In this document: positions 1 through 11,967 of the stretch, piece after piece
How positions within the stretch are numbered: the stretch's first letter is position 1
How the letters are laid out: each line of letters starts with the position of its first letter
DNA from: Hyposmocoma kahamanoa
Lineage: Eukaryota > Arthropoda > Insecta > Lepidoptera > Cosmopterigidae
Reading direction: 5' to 3'
NCBI RefSeq assembly: GCF_003589595.1
Contig: NW_020653713.1
Coordinates: 4,074,692 to 4,138,691, forward strand
DNA: 64,000 nt
The notes under the pieces: model-generated
What the model was told of the DNA's origin: nothing
The model's input: the letters and a program-made list of their open reading frames with translations, nothing else
Databases searched by the model: none
Translations under genes and position numbers: made by a program

Positions 1-384
1 ACATTAGTTCTTGGTGGCAGGAATAGGTAAGGTGATATTTCCCTGAACCCATTCGGTACAATCGGTCTTCTTTCCCAATCGGTCCACTTTCACTGTTCGT
101 GTACTTTTCTGATCCACAATGGTCCACTTTTAAGACGAACTCTTTCACAAGGACCACTACTGCTAACAAAATGTGACTAATGCCTAGAGTTGAAGGAAAT
201 TAACGTTGTTCCACTAGCGTCACAGTAAATTTAATTTATGTTATGAAGAATATCGAGTTCTTAAGTAAATTGGAATGTTTCTTTGTAAAATTAAAAATAA
301 GGTATTTGATTAATAACTTTTGCAACTATAGTGAAAAAATAGGGTGGTTTGCATTAATATTAGACATAACTGGTTGATGACTGT
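1..384. other. AT-rich DNA, nothing recognised
   Basis: No open reading frame of note, no SINE promoter boxes and no terminal repeats were seen. The sequence is AT-rich. Confidence 0.5.
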
Positions 385-450
385 ACCACCTCAGTCAACC
401 GTGACCATGGGACCTGTAAAAGGCCCGAAATGTCAAATTGTTTGAATTCA
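385..450 (+). repeat. rep6 fragment
   Basis: Contains CCGTGACCATGGGACCTGTA followed by AAGGCCCGAAATGTC. The same core occurs in reverse at 33130-33290, and weaker relatives lie at 21745-21870 and 27270-27440. It is a short interspersed repeat of unknown class. The continuation seen in the other copies (a TTTGAAAAAA stretch, then an ATATACGCG motif) is largely lost here. Confidence 0.5.
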
Positions 451-654
451 TTTCCTATTATGAAGAACAGTTATTATTTTTCACGGAAAATAGTTACAGT
501 ATGAAGTATAAAAATGGACTTGACAAACGTGTTCACTAAGTTACAAATTCATCTTATAGAAATAAGATTCCAGTTGACATTCAAAACTTGCCATTTACGA
601 AGTTAAAACTATAGTGAAACAAAAACTTTACAGTAAAGGTTTATTTATTACACA

Positions 655-802
655 GCTTCTGCGTTCTTGGATGACAAAAATCCATGATAGTCCATTTAGC
701 TCTTGCCGGTTGTATTTGAAATATATATTGTAAATGATAGATATATACACATGTTTATTTATAAAGAGCAACCCCTAGAGTTTCTAATTGATTCTTTTCA
801 GG
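655..802 (+). repeat. LINE-J 3' UTR fragment
   Basis: Matches, in opposite orientation, 32812-32960: both hold GCTTCTGCGTTC, a GATGACAAAA stretch and AAGAGCAACCCCTAGAG. The last motif also follows the LINE-J reverse transcriptase at about 20745 (AAGAGCAATCCCTAGAG). It is therefore read as a 5'-truncated 3' UTR of a Jockey-like non-LTR retrotransposon. No coding sequence remains. Confidence 0.55.
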
Positions 803-1110
803 ATCAGGCTTGCGAATGAGTATGAGAGTCTAACCAAGTGACTATAAAAATTGTAATTAGCTTATTTGTGTTTCAAAAGCAACTATGAAATAAAGATTAC
901 GTGAGTTTAGTATGAGCAAAAAGAGAGATGATTAGTAACAAACCAAAACTGTAATTAGTTTCGGTATGTATCGCTCTGCCTGTCCATCAATGATGTCACG
1001 CACTAAGCCGAATAAGAGTCGATACTACTCAGTTTCCCGTACTAATACGGTTCGTTTTGCTTGGGTCGAACGGCAGGGACACTGCGTTTATATCAGAATT
1101 TATTTTTTTA

Positions 1111-1132
1111 TAGATAGATAGATAGATAGATA
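1111..1132. repeat. (TAGA)n microsatellite
   Basis: About five and a half copies of TAGA, preceded by a T-rich stretch. Confidence 0.95.
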
Positions 1133-1324
1133 AACACTTTATTCACTGCTATAACACAAATACAGATTAAGCATAAAAGCAAAAACAAAACATGATTGTC
1201 ATAGCAGTGAAACGGCGCTGACTCAGCATATGCCAAAGTGTCCTAAGGCGCTGGTTTTCAGTCAGAACCAACGAGAGGGATTAAGTTATTTGAAAGCAAA
1301 AATATAACGACTACGAGTAAAGTT

Positions 1325-1378
1325 ATAATATATATATATTGTATATATAAAGTAAAATTTATATATATATATATAAAG
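1325..1378. repeat. Interrupted AT-repeat microsatellite
   Basis: Several AT runs separated by short unique bases. Confidence 0.85.
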
Positions 1379-1956
1379 TTATGACAATAATAATATACAT
1401 AGTACAGTGTAAATAGTGCATTTAAAATAACCTGTTTGACATGTAAGTGCATGAGCAAATGTGAATATAATTACAGCTGTAGGTGTAAGTTATGACTGTA
1501 AAGAGGATTTAATGTTGTGTAATGTAATTAGTATTATAATATAATTATACACATAATAAGAATAGATCAAAGCAACAACAAAATTCGGTTCTAGACAGAC
1601 TACGTTAAAGAATAAAAACAGATTACGCAGATTTTTGAAGTGAGAGTAGGTGTTGCCGGTACAGTGCTTTGAATTTGGGTTTGGGTTAGGGTTTTACAAA
1701 CGAAACTAGAGCCATTTTTCTAATCGTGAAAGTTTTGGTTTTTGTCACACGGTATAATAATCAGTGTACATATTATTATATCCTCAATTTTACTATAAGT
1801 ATATTTTTTCCAAAGCATTGATTCAACACTCAGTGTTAAGCGAAATCAACCAAAACCATTTGAAGTTGTATAGAGTCTTAAAAATGGTACTGTGTCATTC
1901 GGAAAGGAATTTTAACGTATCTTAAAGATCAACTAAATTTTTACTATTTCGTCAGA

Positions 1957-1970
1957 TGTTGTGCACAACA
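1957..1970. other. 14-bp perfect palindrome
   Basis: TGTTGTGCACAACA is identical to its reverse complement. It lies just before a slightly GC-richer stretch (1971-2150). No function can be assigned. Confidence 0.6.
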
Positions 1971-4914
1971 TGCCGCGGCTAAACAGACCTGATTATAAAG
2001 TGAAAAAAATTAAAAGTCACCGTCGTAAGTTCCCACAGCCCGGGAGCAGGGCAAATAAAAATGCCCGACTATATCTGTGCATTAATAAAACGTTCATAAA
2101 AACGCGTCCGATCGCTTTGCGATGCGCGGGCGCAAGTATAGTATATGAGAAATTTTAAGATTCATTTTTGATATTCACCAAATAATCATGCTCGTACGGA
2201 CGAAAACAACAAAGGTAACTATAAAAAATAAGGAATAAGAAATAACAACAAAGACAACCTTGAGACTGTAGTTGATTACGATTATCAATAACTTGAATCC
2301 ATGAATGCATATAAGAATTATCTTTCATAAAAATGACTATTTGTGATCCTTTACCTTTACCATATTAAGCCAATTTTTATTGAAGTTTACAAAGGAGGAA
2401 GCACACGTTAGAATGATAAGTGTAAGTACAAAACGATAAAGACCATTAGTCTTATAAGAAACCAATTTAATCGTTACAACCGTTGAATTAAGATCCTATT
2501 GTTAAATATCATTTCATTCAAAAACACACTGTAGGTAGATTAATCAGTACGCGACTATAAAGTAAGACTTTCGTATAGTCTACACGTTTACCATATACTA
2601 TTCCATTTAATATACGCATTCAAGAAATATCATTCCTCATACATTGAAAAACGAAAAAGAGCATTAAAGATATAACCCTCATCGAAGATAACACATTATA
2701 ATGACGAGGGCCAGCGGCGGCTAGAACAAACAGAATCGTACGCACGCCATGTTTTTTCACCGTTTCATTCAAAGGGAAGGAATGGACGTCATTTGTCCCT
2801 TTTTAACTTCAAGTATAATCGTTGGAGAGAGCAAGATAAAGTAGGGATTGGTCAGGTAGGTGCCGGAGTGTCTGCCACGGCAGACAGAAAGGCACCAAGG
2901 TGTTTCAAATACGAGGTTCTGGATGTTTTTAAGTGTTAAGAGGGAATTGGAATTTGGACTTAGGTCCCAAGTGGTACTTAGACGTAAAATTTAAAAGATG
3001 TGTCAATTTTAGCTTGTTTAGTTTCTCTGATACACCATGATTTATATTTTCATATTAAGACTCTACAATTACTTTTGTCATGAACTGTCAAGTCGTTAAG
3101 TGCGGTTAATAAATGCTTGTCGTTCTTCTCAAAATCAAAGTCTTCTTCAAAATGAAATTTGTTTACTAACAGTATCAAACTTATTCAGCGTACTGAAAAG
3201 TCCATTTTATTTTTATTACAATTTATAAATCTATTTCAAACATTTAAGTGGTATTGAATAAAGGATATAATACGGAAAAAAATACCTTATAGCATTAGCT
3301 TAAGAGGTCGACATCGTTTCCCCTCTGGCAGCGAAACTATTTGTAGAAATTTATCGTTTCTTAATTAAGTATACCTAATATGAGTATTGCTGTGTTCTTC
3401 AATATTATCAAGTAATATGTCCTATTTTGTGCCTTCATGGACGTGGTTGTCACCGGAGAACAATTTCCGTTTCACCCTCATTTTATCAATTACATATATT
3501 AAAAAAATTCATATGACATTTCCATCAATTTGGTCACATTAATTTGATCAAATTACATTTTTAACTGCGATACGGACGTCACGCCACATATGGCATTATT
3601 TGCTTTCGATTGACGATCACTAATGTCATAATGTCCCTACGGTAAATGTGTTTTATCATTATACATTTTAAATGAGTTTATGAATATTATTCCGTTAGTA
3701 CCTGCTTCATTTGCAGGTATTCACGGAATTTGGAGAGTCCTACAGGGGGAAGATTTAGAACCTAATTGATAAAAATGTGGTTCAGGCCCAAAAATGAATA
3801 TTGAAACTCATTAAAAATAAAAAATATATGGCTGACATGGGACATAAAGCACTTATAAATTAATTGGATTTGGTTCCGAAAACATGTTCTTTTATTCATA
3901 TGAAGACATTGTTGATAATCTATTTTAATATTACGTTATTAAAATTAGATTTCCTATTAGAAACTCCATTGCCCAGAGTCAAACAAATCTAACAAGAGAC
4001 TTTTACAAGATGATGAAAGAGAAATAAAAAGCCAATAACATTTTTCAACCAAATCAAATAAAAGCTATAATAACCCAATTCTGCAAACGTTATTCAGGAT
4101 TCAAAGGCAAGTGGCATTTTGCATTCAAGTGGTAGTATAGAACGCTCGCTTTTGATCCGTGGAAAACCATGGAGTATTTTTGGAACAAGGTCTCTATGAG
4201 TTTGAGGGTACTTTGTGGTGACCAAACATTAAGCTCTCCATAAGAAATTTATTGACGATTTTCCATTGACCATACAATTTCAAATAAGAAAAATGTAACG
4301 TTTCTATGTTATTTTCAATTTAATTCAAAATGTAGTCCCCTTTTTTGAAATACTTGTGGAACCGTTTTATACTTGTAAAACTTAACGTTTTATATTATTA
4401 GTTTATTGGGAGTTAAATAAACGTCTTCACCCTTCCATTCAATTCATCCTCTTGTAGGTGTAACTTGTACATGTTTCTCTTCATACCCTCTCTTCTAGAA
4501 CATACCAATCGACTTATTATATACAACCTATATAGTTCCATTTGATTTCAGTCTTCCCTTACCTATCCTTTGTTAGGTAATTTCTAACTGTGATAACAAA
4601 GCTAAGTGTGCAGACACCAGTCCTATTATTACTTCATAAATTGCTCACTCTATTAAAAATGGCTCTTGAACACATTTTCCGGATTGTAAACAACTTGGTG
4701 TCCATCTACTGAAAGGCCACGCGCTTGTGAATCAGGTTCAAAGAGTTTTTTAAGTTGTGTTGTAGTGGTTCTACAAGAGCACTATACCAGCTTTTAGCGA
4801 GGCGAACACGAAGTTTTTATCTTTTGATTATTGCCTGTTTTAATATAAATTCTTCTTCCTTATCCACTTAAGCACGTCACTAGACCGTAAATTGATAATT
4901 ATTGAAACGAAAAA
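1971..4914. other. AT-rich DNA, no gene seen
   Basis: Small GC-richer islands occur at 2030-2140 and 2700-2900, but they hold no reading frame that looks coding. Short frames are interrupted and of biased composition. No SINE heads or terminal repeats were recognised. Confidence 0.45.
2859..2896. other. Two-step hairpin
   Basis: An inner perfect stem (TGTCTGCC, two-base loop AC, GGCAGACA) sits inside an outer GGTGCC/GGCACC stem. It is isolated and of unknown role. Confidence 0.5.
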
Positions 4915-4915
4915 C

Positions 4916-4930
4916 ACTATATATATATAT

Positions 4931-4974
<44 letters not shown>
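4916..4974. repeat. (AT)n microsatellite
   Basis: Nearly 60 bases of AT repeat, broken once by ACATACAT. The short reading frame across it is a low-complexity artefact. Confidence 0.95.
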
Positions 4975-4976
<2 letters not shown>

Positions 4977-6575
4977 ATAATACGAGAAAGTTAGATAAAT
5001 ATCTAAGTTGAACACGAAACAACAGAATTGACTCGAAAACGTAACCATACAATTATTAAAATTCTACAGTCAATTTGTTATTGTTTTAAATAATTTATCT
5101 TCTAAAGGAACATTTTATGAGATTTACATTATTGTACTTAGTTATATCCTAGTGATAAACACCTAAAAAATCAACACCATTTTTTCCAGATTTTATGTGA
5201 ACGAAAAACGAACGGCGTTTGCCGGTTGGGCATTATCAACAACATGAATATTTCTCACAGTCATTACCCAACAGGAATACCTGTCGATTTTTCTTCTCAT
5301 TATATTTCCAACAATCCCCTTCACGAAATCCAGTTTGTCTTCCTCGGTCACTACAATAACAATTATTTTTTAACAATATACCTAAGCACCCACGTTCTAT
5401 AACTCGTCCTTTACCAAACCTGTTCATAATAATTTTTCTCTTTCTTTTATTGGGAAATAGAGAAGGGCGGAAGATAGTTTCGCGTAAAGCAGGACGCATA
5501 ACAAGTTTCTAATCTTAGCCTCAAGCGGTTTGCTTTTAGTTAGATATGGTCTAACGCCTCAGAAAGGGGTGGATGGACGTTGATAAATAGACTTGATAGC
5601 CCCACAGGTATGAAGTAACGTTGTTTTTGAAACTTGTCCATTATAGGGAATGACCCTACTTATAAGGAAAGAAAAACAAAGTATCATGAAGTTGAGGAGA
5701 TGCACTATTATGAGATTGTAAATAATTAAACTTGCATAAAGAATATTACAAAGAAACTTGTTTTATATAGGAAGTTTATAAATAACTGAACAAGTAAAAA
5801 GTTCAATTTGCAAAGAAAATAAATATATCTGACTCGGTTATCGACAAACTAAGTTTTATATCTTGTTTTAACCACAGAGATTCTAGGATAAGAAATCTCA
5901 ATGAACTTAACCACAATGATATTTGTGAAAGTAACAACAATATGACGAATGCATCTACTTTAAACCGAATACATCCATAAACCATGAATGGGACATCCTT
6001 CGCCGCCATTAATATATGGTCAAATATGGCCAGACTCTCTGGAACCGACCATTCAAATACAAATGGCCGAAAAAAATACTCTAAACATTATTTATCTATT
6101 CCGATTTAGTCGTGTGTTCGGAGAGATATTAAAATACAAACACGGACAATGGCACTTCATTGTTGAAAGAAGAAAAAAGGTTAGGAAATTTATATCTGTT
6201 ACTGTTAATGTTAAAATTAAGGGGGATCTTAAATCTACTTTGAACTCTTTCTAAATGACGACATTTAGGTGTGTAAGTCTAATGGATGTTAAGTAGTCTT
6301 GAACCATACTTTGAAGCATTCCATTGGGAAAAATTGATTAATATAGACTGCTAGATATATTTCTATGAATGAACACCTAACTGATCCAGAGTTCTTGAGT
6401 TGGATTGAGTTAAACTCACTTTGATTTGTAGTCACTAAATTTATAAATTAAATAATGTTGAATTGGGTTAATAGGATTCACATTATCTTTGACATTAATT
6501 ACAGTAACCTGTGAACAATGCTGAAACTGTCCACGCTCTTAACGATAATAAAGTATAACTTAACCAAACGATTTA
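4975..6575. other. AT-rich DNA, no supported gene
   Basis: A minus-strand 87-codon frame at 5236-5499 encodes a basic, cysteine-containing peptide but matches no family I know and has no exon signals that I can defend. The rest is AT-rich. Confidence 0.4.
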
Positions 6576-6781
6576 AAAATCCTGGGTGATATTTTATTTT
6601 TACTAATGATATTATTATTATTTTAGAGAAAATTCTTCTCTAGTTTGTTATAATTATTAATAAAAACACCGAACAAACGCTAAGACAAATCCACGTTGAG
6701 GTAACAAACACTCGTTCGAGTCCAGTGGGATGTAAGGTATTTGTTCGATTTTTGTATCAATAATAAAATCCTGGGTAATAT
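6576..6781 (+). mobile_element. SINE3-like element with 17-bp target duplication
   Basis: The element (6593-6764) is flanked by AAAATCCTGGGTGATAT (6576-6592) and AAAATCCTGGGTAATAT (6765-6781), a 17-bp direct repeat with one mismatch. Inside are a B-box-like CGTTCGAGTCC and a 3' end TTTGTTCGATTTTTGTAT close to the SINE3 tail. A duplication of this length is what LINE-type reverse transcription leaves. It is a diverged SINE3 relative; the A box is not clear. Confidence 0.7.
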
Positions 6782-8014
6782 CAAATTTGACTATATTCTA
6801 ACATTACTTGTACGTAACACATCCACTGCCTCCACTGCGAACAATAGGTTATGGGGTGGAGCGGAGATTTGAAAAAAGCATCAATGAATTACTTTGACAA
6901 TAGAACTTCTTAGAAACATTTCGGTACAGATTTTGATGTATCTTTCAAGTCGCCGTACAATTCGCGCTTTAGTATTTACTGATTCTCACTAGACTGTAAA
7001 CAGTAGCGGCTAAAGCCTGTGTAATATCTTACTCCATTGTTACTGACGATGAGTTTGAAAATTGAAATTTAATGGAAATATCAAACAGAAACTCATTCAA
7101 TGGATGCCTCGCCCCTTTCTTACGATAATGGCGTTTGAATAGAATAAGCCTATATAACCACTGATCAGTTCTTAATATTAAATGAAACTTTCTTAAGTAG
7201 AATGTCATTCTCAGCGCGTTTATCAATTTCTCCAAAAGACTTAATTAAGCAATCGAACGAAAATTAAAGACCTTTGCAATCGAAAAGCTATGAATTTGGT
7301 TTTCTGTGATATCTTAAAGAAGAGATATTTTAAGACTTTCGTTCTTTTTATTTTCCTAATTGTTCGAAACGTTTGGACTGTCCTTTGTCACAGGTTGGCT
7401 CTGAAATATCGAGGAAAAAAAATCATACTGTGATAAGAAACCTGTAATTAGCGACAATCATCTTGAAGAAGTTCCATTAAATTCTTTAAAAAAAACCATA
7501 GAATTGGAATATTCGGAATTATATTTTGTACGAATAATAATCGTGTCCACTTTTATCTATACAGTTTTATGGTGAAAATGAAATTTTCGGTCATCGCTAC
7601 TTTCACCTAAAGAACCATGGAGTCTACACGCTTATGAATAATATTGAAATTGTTATGAATTATATGATTTATTTCTTTAATAATACGAAATAAAATACAA
7701 TAAAAGACAACTCTCACGTCCTCATAATTGGACGCAGCAGGCCCGTAGTTAATCCGGGATTCAATTCCAGCCCACATTGAGATCACCTCATGTGTAATGT
7801 GACTATGGTGGTTTTGATCAATTAATTTGATCGTAATAAGGATCATGCGCGTGAGTTGATTTCAATAGCCAGTTCAAATTGTCAGCTATACTGTGGTATA
7901 CTATGTTTGACAGTTTTTGAGTATCAAATAATACAATGTTAGGTACTGCGATAGTGATTTTTCGTAATTTTATACTTAGTTTAGAATATAGCACCGGCGC
8001 TGTTCAGGCTGGTT
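6782..8014. other. AT-rich DNA, nothing recognised
   Basis: No repeat family could be named with confidence. A weak B-box-like stretch near 7755 (reverse strand) is too poor to call. Confidence 0.4.
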
Positions 8015-8165
8015 CAAGTCGTGAGCCTGGTGGTGCCCAAATTTCCCCAGCACTCTTTCCCTTCTAAACCCGAACACAGTAAAGCTCATATTACTGCTTT
8101 GAAGCAGAATTAGGTAAAATGGCAGTACTTCCCTAGACAAACTGCTGTATTCATAGAGCTCCAGT
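8015..8165 (-). mobile_element. rep1 copy, internally deleted
   Basis: Shares with other copies the segments (plus-strand reading) CAAGTCGTGAGCCTGGTGGT, CCCAGCACTC, ATTACTGCTTTGAAGCAGAA and GGCAGTACTTCCC. The central ~100 bases are missing. The sense strand is taken as the one ending in an A-rich tail, so this copy is on the minus strand. Confidence 0.75.
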
Positions 8166-8481
8166 TACTGTTACCGTATTATTCTGTGTCGAATCGGTGA
8201 TATAAAATGCACGTTTAGGCAATATAATGTGACATTATTAAGTGCATGTTGTCTATTTTCTAACATGCGTTAAACAATATTAATAATCAGAAAGTAAACT
8301 AAATATAACATGTTTTATTTTATTTGCGCGATAAAAACACGGATGTAATTGGTAGATTAACGAGCAATGTAAATACGGTGAGAGATTTAGGTTAACATTG
8401 ACTAATGATAGTAGAATAAACATACATAGACGTCAAAATGATATAATAATTAAAAAATAATGATAATAACTGATTTCATAT

Positions 8482-8676
8482 CAGTAGAGCTCCTTGTGAG
8501 GGAAGTACTGCCACCTTATTTATTTCTGCCGCCAAGCAGTAATGTGATTTTAAAGGGGTTATGGTGAAATTACAGGCACATGGGACTTGTCAGCTTATGT
8601 GTCAGGGACGGGCTCAACGTCAGTGCCCCTCGGGTTTTTGCTTACCACCAAGAGCGCGACTTGTTCGTATCGTTTC
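8482..8676 (+). mobile_element. rep1 copy
   Basis: Starts at the usual rep1 5' boundary CAGTAGAGCTCCTTGTGA and runs through CTGCCGCCAAGCAGTAATGT, ACAGGCACATGGGACTTGTC and CTTACCACC to ACTTGTTCGT. It has internal deletions near 8512 and 8635 and no poly-A end. Confidence 0.85.
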
Positions 8677-9001
8677 TGTATACTCTATGTTATCATTAAA
8701 TAAAAAATAAACTGAATATACATCGAACAAGGCTTTATATTCCTAATATCATTGCTCGCATACGAATACAGTACACAATGCAAAAAGTTAGGGATTTGTC
8801 ATTTGAGGGAAACACACACACTCATAAATGCGGAATCGGTTTAAACCAGTTGGAAAAAGTTTTCCATCCATGTCCATGTAATAAAAGCGAGTAAGCGTCG
8901 AACGTTTCACTTCCGCTCGGATCGTCGACGCAAAATACGCGTCTTTTTCTGACCGGCTTGATCCGATTCCCTGCCAAAGCATAGTGACTTCCTAAAAATT
9001 C

Positions 9002-9203
9002 CAGTGCCACTCAGAGCTTTAAATCGCAAAGATCTACTTTACTCGGGCACTCCCACTGAACCCATCACCCAGAGACATGAGTTGACAAGTCCCATGTACC
9101 TGCAATTTCACCAGCACTCTTACCCTTCAAAACCGGAATACATATAGGTAAGGTGGCAATACTTCCCCTGACGAACTCTTTCACAAGGAGCTCTACAGCT
9201 ACT
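9002..9203 (-). mobile_element. rep1 copy, 3' end missing
   Basis: In the plus reading it begins CAGTGCCACTCAGAGC and ends GGAGCTCTACAGCTACT. It lacks the ~90 bases at the 3' (poly-A) end and is deleted across the CATTACTGC region. Confidence 0.85.
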
Positions 9204-9922
9204 AAAATTCTATTATTATATAAGACATAAAATAATTAACATTCTCGAATTGCTGCGTTTGAAAAGGTTTGAAAACGCGTCATTCAAAAATTTAAGAACA
9301 GTTATCAAGCTACCATTCCACAATCGAGTCGGCACTTTAAAAGGCATCCTAATCCAACCTAAGCCTTAATACAAAGTTTACTCAGCTACAGACTACAAAG
9401 AATAGGAGGCAGGATGTTAATGAAATACAGACACAGATAATCCCGGTGCCTCACTGTCTGCTTCTTCTTTGCTTTACAAAGTCTTCGAGGTTAATAATAG
9501 AGATAGTAAAAGAAAGAAATGAATGAGCGGTCACTTATGAAGATGAAAAGCTACTGGATTTCTATATAATTGTAATAATTTGTTTGTTTGGTGTTGCTGC
9601 TGCGGGCTGCTTGTTAAGTTTCAATTTAATATTGGATACAAGAATATGAATGCTATCACTGGCTGTGCTTATATTTTAACATTAAGCGCGGTAAAATAGT
9701 ATGGTTTGTTCAGAATGTGGCCAACGATGTTACACGTTTGTCTATTAAATGCCTATTCACTCTGGCCTTGAATAACCCTTAATATATCTAACTGTCCGAA
9801 AACTCAGAAGTCGGGAATTTCACCACTTTGCCATACGCATTAGGAAAAATGAAGCAAAACGTTACGTGCGAATGCGTGGTAAGTCAATGACATAGGATAG
9901 AGTATTCTGTGTTTTCATTTGA

Positions 9923-10121
9923 TCAAATGAGGAACGACGATAGTGGAACTAAATTGCAAAGTTCATGCATAAACTCTCCAAAACGTATACAATAGAAAAC
10001 CGACGAGACACAAGAGCTTTGTGGCATTAGTCTTGTGACTTTTGGCTCAGAGTCCAAGGCAACCGACTGGTTTTCGGCAGAGCCGTCCCAGAAGTAACGG
10101 CAGTACTCCATACACGATCGA
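9923..10121 (-). pseudogene. LINE-C reverse transcriptase fragment
   Basis: The minus strand encodes MEYCRYFWDGSAENQ..., then a block with VFYCIRFGEF and a HELCNLVPLSSF ending. This has the pattern 'DGSA...LDS...VFYR.HFGEC..ELFNLIP..F' typical of the C-terminal end of CR1/Jockey-type non-LTR retrotransposon reverse transcriptases. The same family is represented at 57680-58135, where the next segment of the protein (VFYRLYHGECSEELFNLIPS) is better preserved. About 62 codons remain open; the usual linker between the two blocks is shortened. Upstream and downstream element sequence is gone, so it is a dead fragment. Confidence 0.65.
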
Positions 10122-11739
10122 ACTTGTGCTTGATAATTTAATAGCTGTGAAGTAAGGTATGAGCAGTATAATATATTATTCGTGAACCAACTTCTAATGA
10201 GCTATGGAGGTGAAAATGGATTTAAAATCCATTTTTTGAAAGAGATGTGCCCCACTAGACGCTGTAAGAAATAAAAGAGCTACACAAGTCAAAACACAAC
10301 ATGATGATGTAAAAAGAAGAATCATAGATATGTAACAGACTATACATAGGCTACAAATCTGGAGTAAGGACATTGTCACGTATAAAGCGACTACATGTAT
10401 ATAAATTGATGACGAATCACAGCACAATTAAAAGCACGGTAATTTTTTTACACGGTAAGTTTGAATTTAGTACATCTTTTTTTAATAGTGATTGGCTCAC
10501 GTTTGTCCATAATCTTACCAGCTGGAGTAGAAGTGTAGACGAGAAAGGTAAACCTTCAAGACACCCAGAGTATCGTTAAGGAAAATCTTCAATTCAGTCC
10601 TATAGTCCGTATAGAATTTGGTACTAACAAACTAAATGCACTTACGGAAAAAACGTAAAGAAATCTCGTCAATGAACTTGCACTGGACAATACCAGGATT
10701 ATAGAACTACTAAACGACACTCGGCTGTAGACAAACATGAATGAAACTTTTCAAAGCGGTAGTACCAAAGATGTAATACCACTGTTACAAATATTTGTCA
10801 ATGAAATGAGAAATAAGGTGGAATTTGAATATATTGTGACTGCTTTTAAAATAACTAATAGAATAGTACTGCTTTTAAGTATTGTTATTTTGAATGCTGC
10901 TAATTTTATTGAAATCTTTAGTCCAACTATTGAACTGTTTGTTTTCGTTGTGTGTTTCTGATTATTTCGCTCACAAGGCGAATACCAAAGTGTCCTCTTA
11001 TGTAGTAGCGGGTTCACTCTTTACTATTGTTACCTGCTGTGCGGATTTCTTCGAATATGTAGTATGTGCAGCTTTTTGACCTTCTGTCTTGATTTTGTCC
11101 AGATTTGTCATTTCTTTGGATTTGTCGGGAGCAATTTCCATAATAAATAATATCCACCTCGCAATTTTGCAGTAAAACTCGATTTATGACAATATTTTGT
11201 TACCTGGGCGCTTGTCCATCTCTGCTGCCACGTGAAATGTTTAATTTTATTTTGTTACTAAAAGTATGGATTTTCTTGCAAATGTCAGACTTTTTATGCC
11301 GACTGTTCAAATTTTGAAACGGTAACTCTGTTTAACAACAATTAAGGCCTTGTTAACGATGGTTCAGCCTAAGAAAACCCTTTGCTAGGAGAACAGCAGT
11401 TGGTGGCCCTAGAGTCTTCGAACATATCTAGAAAACAACAGAGAAGAAAGCAAAGTAATGCCATAACATTACGTTTTATAGGCGGGATGGCATTGGCACT
11501 TGTTAAACAATTGAACTCTAGGTATTTATAAATCAATGAAGAAAAAGGCGCTAAATTTTCCTCGGAAGTTAATAAATTTCTTGTTATTTTGTGTCTATAC
11601 GTACAACGTAATTGTTTTGCATTTGCCAATGTCATACTTTCTACCAATGATGGTGTATACGGCATTACTCTGCTTTCCCAAGTGAACTTTTCAATTATTA
11701 TATCGAACTAAAATCTTGGCTCCAGTGTTGAAGCCGTAG
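10122..11739. other. AT-rich DNA, no supported gene
   Basis: Overlapping short frames on both strands (for example around 10737-11017 and 11369-11665) have hydrophobic or low-complexity products and no homologues that I recognise. I see no gene. Confidence 0.4.
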
Positions 11740-11967
11740 GTCTGTGGAGTCTCAGTGCTCGACGACCTGGTGGAAGCGGCAGTGCAAGGTCGTTGTGTCT
11801 GTCCGGCAGACTATGAGGCCCTGACACTGACAGTTGTTTGCTCAAAGTGTTTAGCCTTGCATAGAAAGTACACTACCAGAATTCTAAGCACCATTGAGGT
11901 CCAATTCCATGCATATTCCAAGACTGATGTTGATTCATTGACGAAGATGTTTCATTCCTTTGTTTAA
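11740..11967 (+). other. Isolated open frame, possible exon or relic
   Basis: A frame open from the stop at 11737-11739 to the TAA at 11965-11967 encodes about 75 residues without an ATG near its start. It includes VLDDLVEAAVQGRCVCPADY, a later CSKC pair and a STIEVQFHAYSKTDVDS stretch. The composition is balanced and the local GC content is higher than in the flanks, which is more gene-like than other frames here. I do not recognise the protein. It could be an exon, a degraded transposon frame or chance. There is a possible CAGTG context upstream but no splice site I would defend. Confidence 0.25.

Larger units (their letters stand above)
803..1956. other. AT-rich DNA with simple repeats
   Basis: Nothing recognisable apart from the simple repeats listed separately. 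The GGGTTTGGGTTAGGG stretch near 1676 is too short to be a telomere-type array. Confidence 0.5.

Noticed and set aside
1258..1458. Short minus-strand frame with repeated Y/I residues
   Set aside because: It is a translation of AT microsatellite sequence.
1676..1695. Telomere-like GGGTTTGGGTTAGGG
   Set aside because: Too short and not the TTAGG array expected in insects.
4840..5052. Frame with an IYIYIY tract
   Set aside because: It crosses the (AT)n microsatellite; low complexity.
5236..5499. 87-codon minus-strand frame as a gene
   Set aside because: No recognisable domain, no supporting signals, and a length compatible with chance.
7690..7790. SINE on the minus strand based on a B-box-like stretch
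   Set aside because: The match to GGTTCGANTCC is poor and no A box was found.
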